Below, in pieces: positions 62,171 through 64,000 of a stretch of DNA of 64,000 nucleotides. The position numbers and the translations under genes were made by a program. Position 1 is the stretch's first letter; every line of letters starts with the position of its first letter. The DNA is from an uncultured Draconibacterium sp. (GTDB taxonomy: Bacteria > Bacteroidota > Bacteroidia > Bacteroidales > Prolixibacteraceae), in NCBI RefSeq assembly GCF_963677575.1, contig NZ_OY782038.1, positions 2,731,501-2,795,500 of the forward strand. The letters are read 5' to 3'. Below the pieces are notes generated by a model that saw only the letters and a list, made by a program, of their open reading frames with translations, was not told the origin of the DNA and ran no database searches.

Positions 62171-62665
62171 CTATTTTAGTTTATACAATTCTGTTACTCT
62201 TTTTAAGTCCGTTGAATTGTTTATTTCATAAAAATAATCCAATTGCCATTTTTGAGTTCCTTCAGCTTGTTTGTTTTTCGTGATGTCCCATTTAGGATAA
62301 ACTCGAAACCCTCTTTTCCCTTCTTTCTTTTCTGTTCCGATAACTCCTTTCTCTATCAGCGCAGATTTTGGGAAAATAAACTGTCCAAGCTTATTTTCGT
62401 TCCGAACGTTAACAATATATAAATCAATCTGGTCGGATTCATCAAATGGCTCAATTATCCCACTTCCATTTCGCTTCCAAAACGTTACAAATTGACCTAC
62501 TTTTTTTGGCGTTATTTTGGCGCTCCTACTTAAAATATTACGTCCATTAAGTTTAAATCGACAGGCGTCATATTCTTCACTTTCTAATTCAGTTTCAAAG
62601 TCTGAAATCCGAAGAGAACATTTGTCGTAAATTTCTGTTTTGATTTGATTCAAATTACTATTCAT
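62171..62665 (-). CDS. MepB-family protein
   Basis: The protein has 164 residues with the start at 62665 (MNSNLNQIKTEIYDKC). The open frame goes 31 codons further into repeat-rich sequence without homology. Family segments are YDACRFKLNGRNILSRSAKITPKKVGQFVTFWKR, IEPFDESDQIDLYIVNVR, GQFIFPKSALIEKGVI and GKRGFRVYPKWDI. MepB is named after the gene next to the Staphylococcus MepA efflux pump, but its own activity is unknown. Here no efflux gene is near, which fits spread as a stand-alone accessory gene. Confidence 0.88.
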   Translation of the reverse strand: MNSNLNQIKTEIYDKCSLRISDFETELESEEYDACRFKLNGRNILSRSAKITPKKVGQFVTFWKRNGSGIIEPFDESDQIDLYIVNVRNENKLGQFIFPKSALIEKGVIGTEKKEGKRGFRVYPKWDITKNKQAEGTQKWQLDYFYEINNSTDLKRVTELYKLK

Positions 62666-62882
62666 TTCTAATATTCTCTTTTTTAATGCACGGTTTTCCA
62701 GCATTACACATAACGTATATGTTAGTAACAGTGCAACTAACATTCTATTATGCATCACAGTTTTAAATTACTGTTTTTCTTTTGTTTATCCTTCAATATT
62801 CGATGTAACGGACTATTTATTTTTGCAAGAAAAGTTTTCAATGTCTTGGGCATTTTGTTGTTTAGTGAAATGTAAGCATTTA

Positions 62883-63920
62883 TTATGTAAATGGTTGTAG
62901 GCACTGTAAAAAAATTCTATTTCCTGGTTTTCGCGACGTTTTATACGTCCCGATCAATTCGAATAAAATTTCGCGTGTGCTGTCGGGATATGGAATTTGT
63001 ATCGCTTCTTCCTGTTGTAACCAGTCAGTTAAAACCTCCTGAAAAACACTGATTTTTGAAATAACGGGAATCCCCATTTCGGCCAGCATAGCTGCATTGC
63101 AAGCTTGTTCATATTGATTTTTCATGGGAATTACGCACAGCTTTTTACCCATAAACAGCGCTTCGGCAGGTGTTTCAAAACCAGCCGTGCACAAAATTCC
63201 GGAGCAGGAGATAAACGACCGGTTAAACCCTTCGAGCGAAACAGGATTAAATTGAATCAATCCTCTGGAATAGCCCTCGTAGCAGTGTTTTGAAAAAACC
63301 TCCCACCGAACAGCTTTGTAAGGGCTGAGCATCTTTTCAATCTCCGCATCGCTAAAGGCAGGCAAATAAACCGTATAATGCCCTTTGTTGCCAGCCTTTG
63401 CCTTACGAATGGGAGAACGGATTACAGGTGTAAAATTCTGCTCGTCGAGTTGTTTAAAATGAAAACCATAGCGAATGGTTGCCGGCGCATAATGTTTTAA
63501 AATAAGTTTACCCAACACATCCTTTTTTGCCGGACGGGGTGCATGCGGGTGCAAAACAGCATTTTGATGGCTTAAACCAACGCATTGCTTATTCCTGAGC
63601 TTACATGCCCAGGCAGTTACCGGTTCAAAATCGTTAATTACCAAATGGTAATCGTTAACAGGTATTTTCCAAATGTCTTTTATCAGGCGAAAAAGCCGTG
63701 TTTTTACAATGGTTCTCCAAATATCAACACCGCCTTTACGACCAAAAATAAAACTAAAGCCATAGCACCTATATTTTACTTCGTATGGCAAACTAATATC
63801 GCCCTGAATACCGCTAACCAATATATCAGTCTCTCCTATCTCCTGTAAATAAGGAACAATTTCGGTGGCGCGTGCCAGATGCCCGTTACCGGTTCCCTGG
63901 ATGGCATAAAGAATTTTCAC
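62883..63920 (-). CDS. MurG-like (GT28-type) glycosyltransferase
   Basis: The protein has 345 residues and starts with GTG at 63920 (complement of CAC). The N-terminus ILYAIQGTGNGHLARATEIVPYL is the GT-B nucleotide-sugar transferase opening with the Gly-rich loop. The acceptor-side loops have NDFEPVTAWACKLRNKQCVGLSHQ, and the C-terminal donor site has SCSGILCTAGFETPAEALFMGKKLCVIPMKNQYEQ, which resembles MurG and MGDG synthases. It overlaps the stop of the upstream gene by 3 bases (GTGA), indicating translational coupling. The acceptor is probably a membrane lipid (inference). Confidence 0.85.
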   Translation of the reverse strand: MKILYAIQGTGNGHLARATEIVPYLQEIGETDILVSGIQGDISLPYEVKYRCYGFSFIFGRKGGVDIWRTIVKTRLFRLIKDIWKIPVNDYHLVINDFEPVTAWACKLRNKQCVGLSHQNAVLHPHAPRPAKKDVLGKLILKHYAPATIRYGFHFKQLDEQNFTPVIRSPIRKAKAGNKGHYTVYLPAFSDAEIEKMLSPYKAVRWEVFSKHCYEGYSRGLIQFNPVSLEGFNRSFISCSGILCTAGFETPAEALFMGKKLCVIPMKNQYEQACNAAMLAEMGIPVISKISVFQEVLTDWLQQEEAIQIPYPDSTREILFELIGTYKTSRKPGNRIFLQCLQPFT

Positions 63921-64000
63921 TGACGGACTTGTATTAAATTCGAGAATGTGAGCTCTTTAACCAGTGTCTGGTAAATCGATTGTTCAGCCGGAATATCTGC
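63917..64000 (-). CDS. 3' end of the gene upstream of the glycosyltransferase (partial)
   Basis: The window edge cuts this gene; 27 codons remain, ending in QVRQ and stop TGA at 63919-63917. The stop overlaps the GTG start of the glycosyltransferase. The visible part (IYQTLVKELTFSNLI) is too short to identify. Confidence 0.65.
   Translation of the reverse strand, partial: ADIPAEQSIYQTLVKELTFSNLIQVRQ

Noticed and set aside
1..64000. CRISPR arrays, tRNA or rRNA genes
   Set aside because: No regularly spaced direct repeats of CRISPR type, no cloverleaf with the TTCGA-type T-arm and no rRNA-like segment were found on reading both strands by eye; a dedicated scan could still find a tRNA missed here.

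Overview
The window comes from a Bacteroidota chromosome. The supporting features are two classical SusC/SusD-type or TonB/partner outer-membrane systems, an ECF sigma factor/FecR pair, STN-domain receptors, a DUF4249 lipoprotein, a type IX secretion (T9SS) C-terminal sorting domain, TAnnTTTG-type -7 promoter motifs and generally weak Shine-Dalgarno signals. The gene set and the style of the dispersed palindromes suggest a marine or sediment Marinilabiliales/Prolixibacteraceae-like organism; that assignment is an inference from style, not from a marker gene. I saw no rRNA, tRNA or CRISPR array.

Layout. 1-3.8 kb: TonB receptor plus DUF4249 lipoprotein (minus strand). 4.1-8.8 kb: secreted Gfo/Idh/MocA oxidoreductase and a giant HEAT/double-DUF1080 protein, probably a keto-glycoside processing pair. 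8.9-19.1 kb: housekeeping and small genes (thiamine-binding-like protein, methyltransferase, PhnA-like protein, trpS, ybaK, membrane AraC regulator, YiiX-like hydrolase, DUF2238 membrane protein, stand-alone trpB2), with several small non-autonomous transposons and palindromes. 19.2-20.35 kb: an IS630-type element whose transposase is split by a +1 frame change. 20.4-24.8 kb: DUF5695 protein, lipoate-protein ligase, small CarboxypepD_reg-like secreted protein. 25-33.7 kb: YdcF-like lipoprotein, SusD, SusC, FecR and ECF sigma factor, an operon with its own cell-surface signalling. 34.3-41 kb: a three-gene secreted/lipoprotein operon (Cys-rich duplicated protein, T9SS metallopeptidase with leucine-rich repeats, lipoprotein) next to a TPR-AraC membrane regulator; I regard this as the least described functional unit here. 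42-48.4 kb: three ArnT/GT39-type lipid-linked sugar transferases and a PAP2 phosphatase. 48.57-49.28 kb: a nested pair of transposable elements. 49.3-60.3 kb: a phosphate-response-like locus with a MORN/YwqK protein, TonB receptor, two beta-helix surface lipoproteins, phoR/phoB-type two-component system and a porin. 60.4-62.8 kb: short, AT-rich accessory genes separated by large hairpins, resembling a cassette region. 62.9-64 kb: a glycosyltransferase and the truncated 3' end of its upstream operon partner.

The strongest non-genic signals are these. (1) A family of non-autonomous elements with GGATCAC...GGTGG terminal inverted repeats (TIRs) and perfect 8-bp target duplications occurs at two loci, 16957-17382 and 48706-49272. 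The second copy is inserted inside an IS630-type miniature element (MITE). (2) The MITEs have TA-CC ends related to those of the resident IS630 element. (3) Tandem 11-bp TTACA/TGTAA arrays that look like Pho boxes lie in front of several genes; the best one has six consecutive units before the porin gene. (4) A candidate small RNA with two hairpins lies at about 49988-50090, and its 5' part is complementary to the 3' UTR of the neighbouring MORN gene.

All coordinates were read by eye. Start codons were moved downstream of the longest open frame where a signal peptide, family alignment or an overlapping repeat argued for it.
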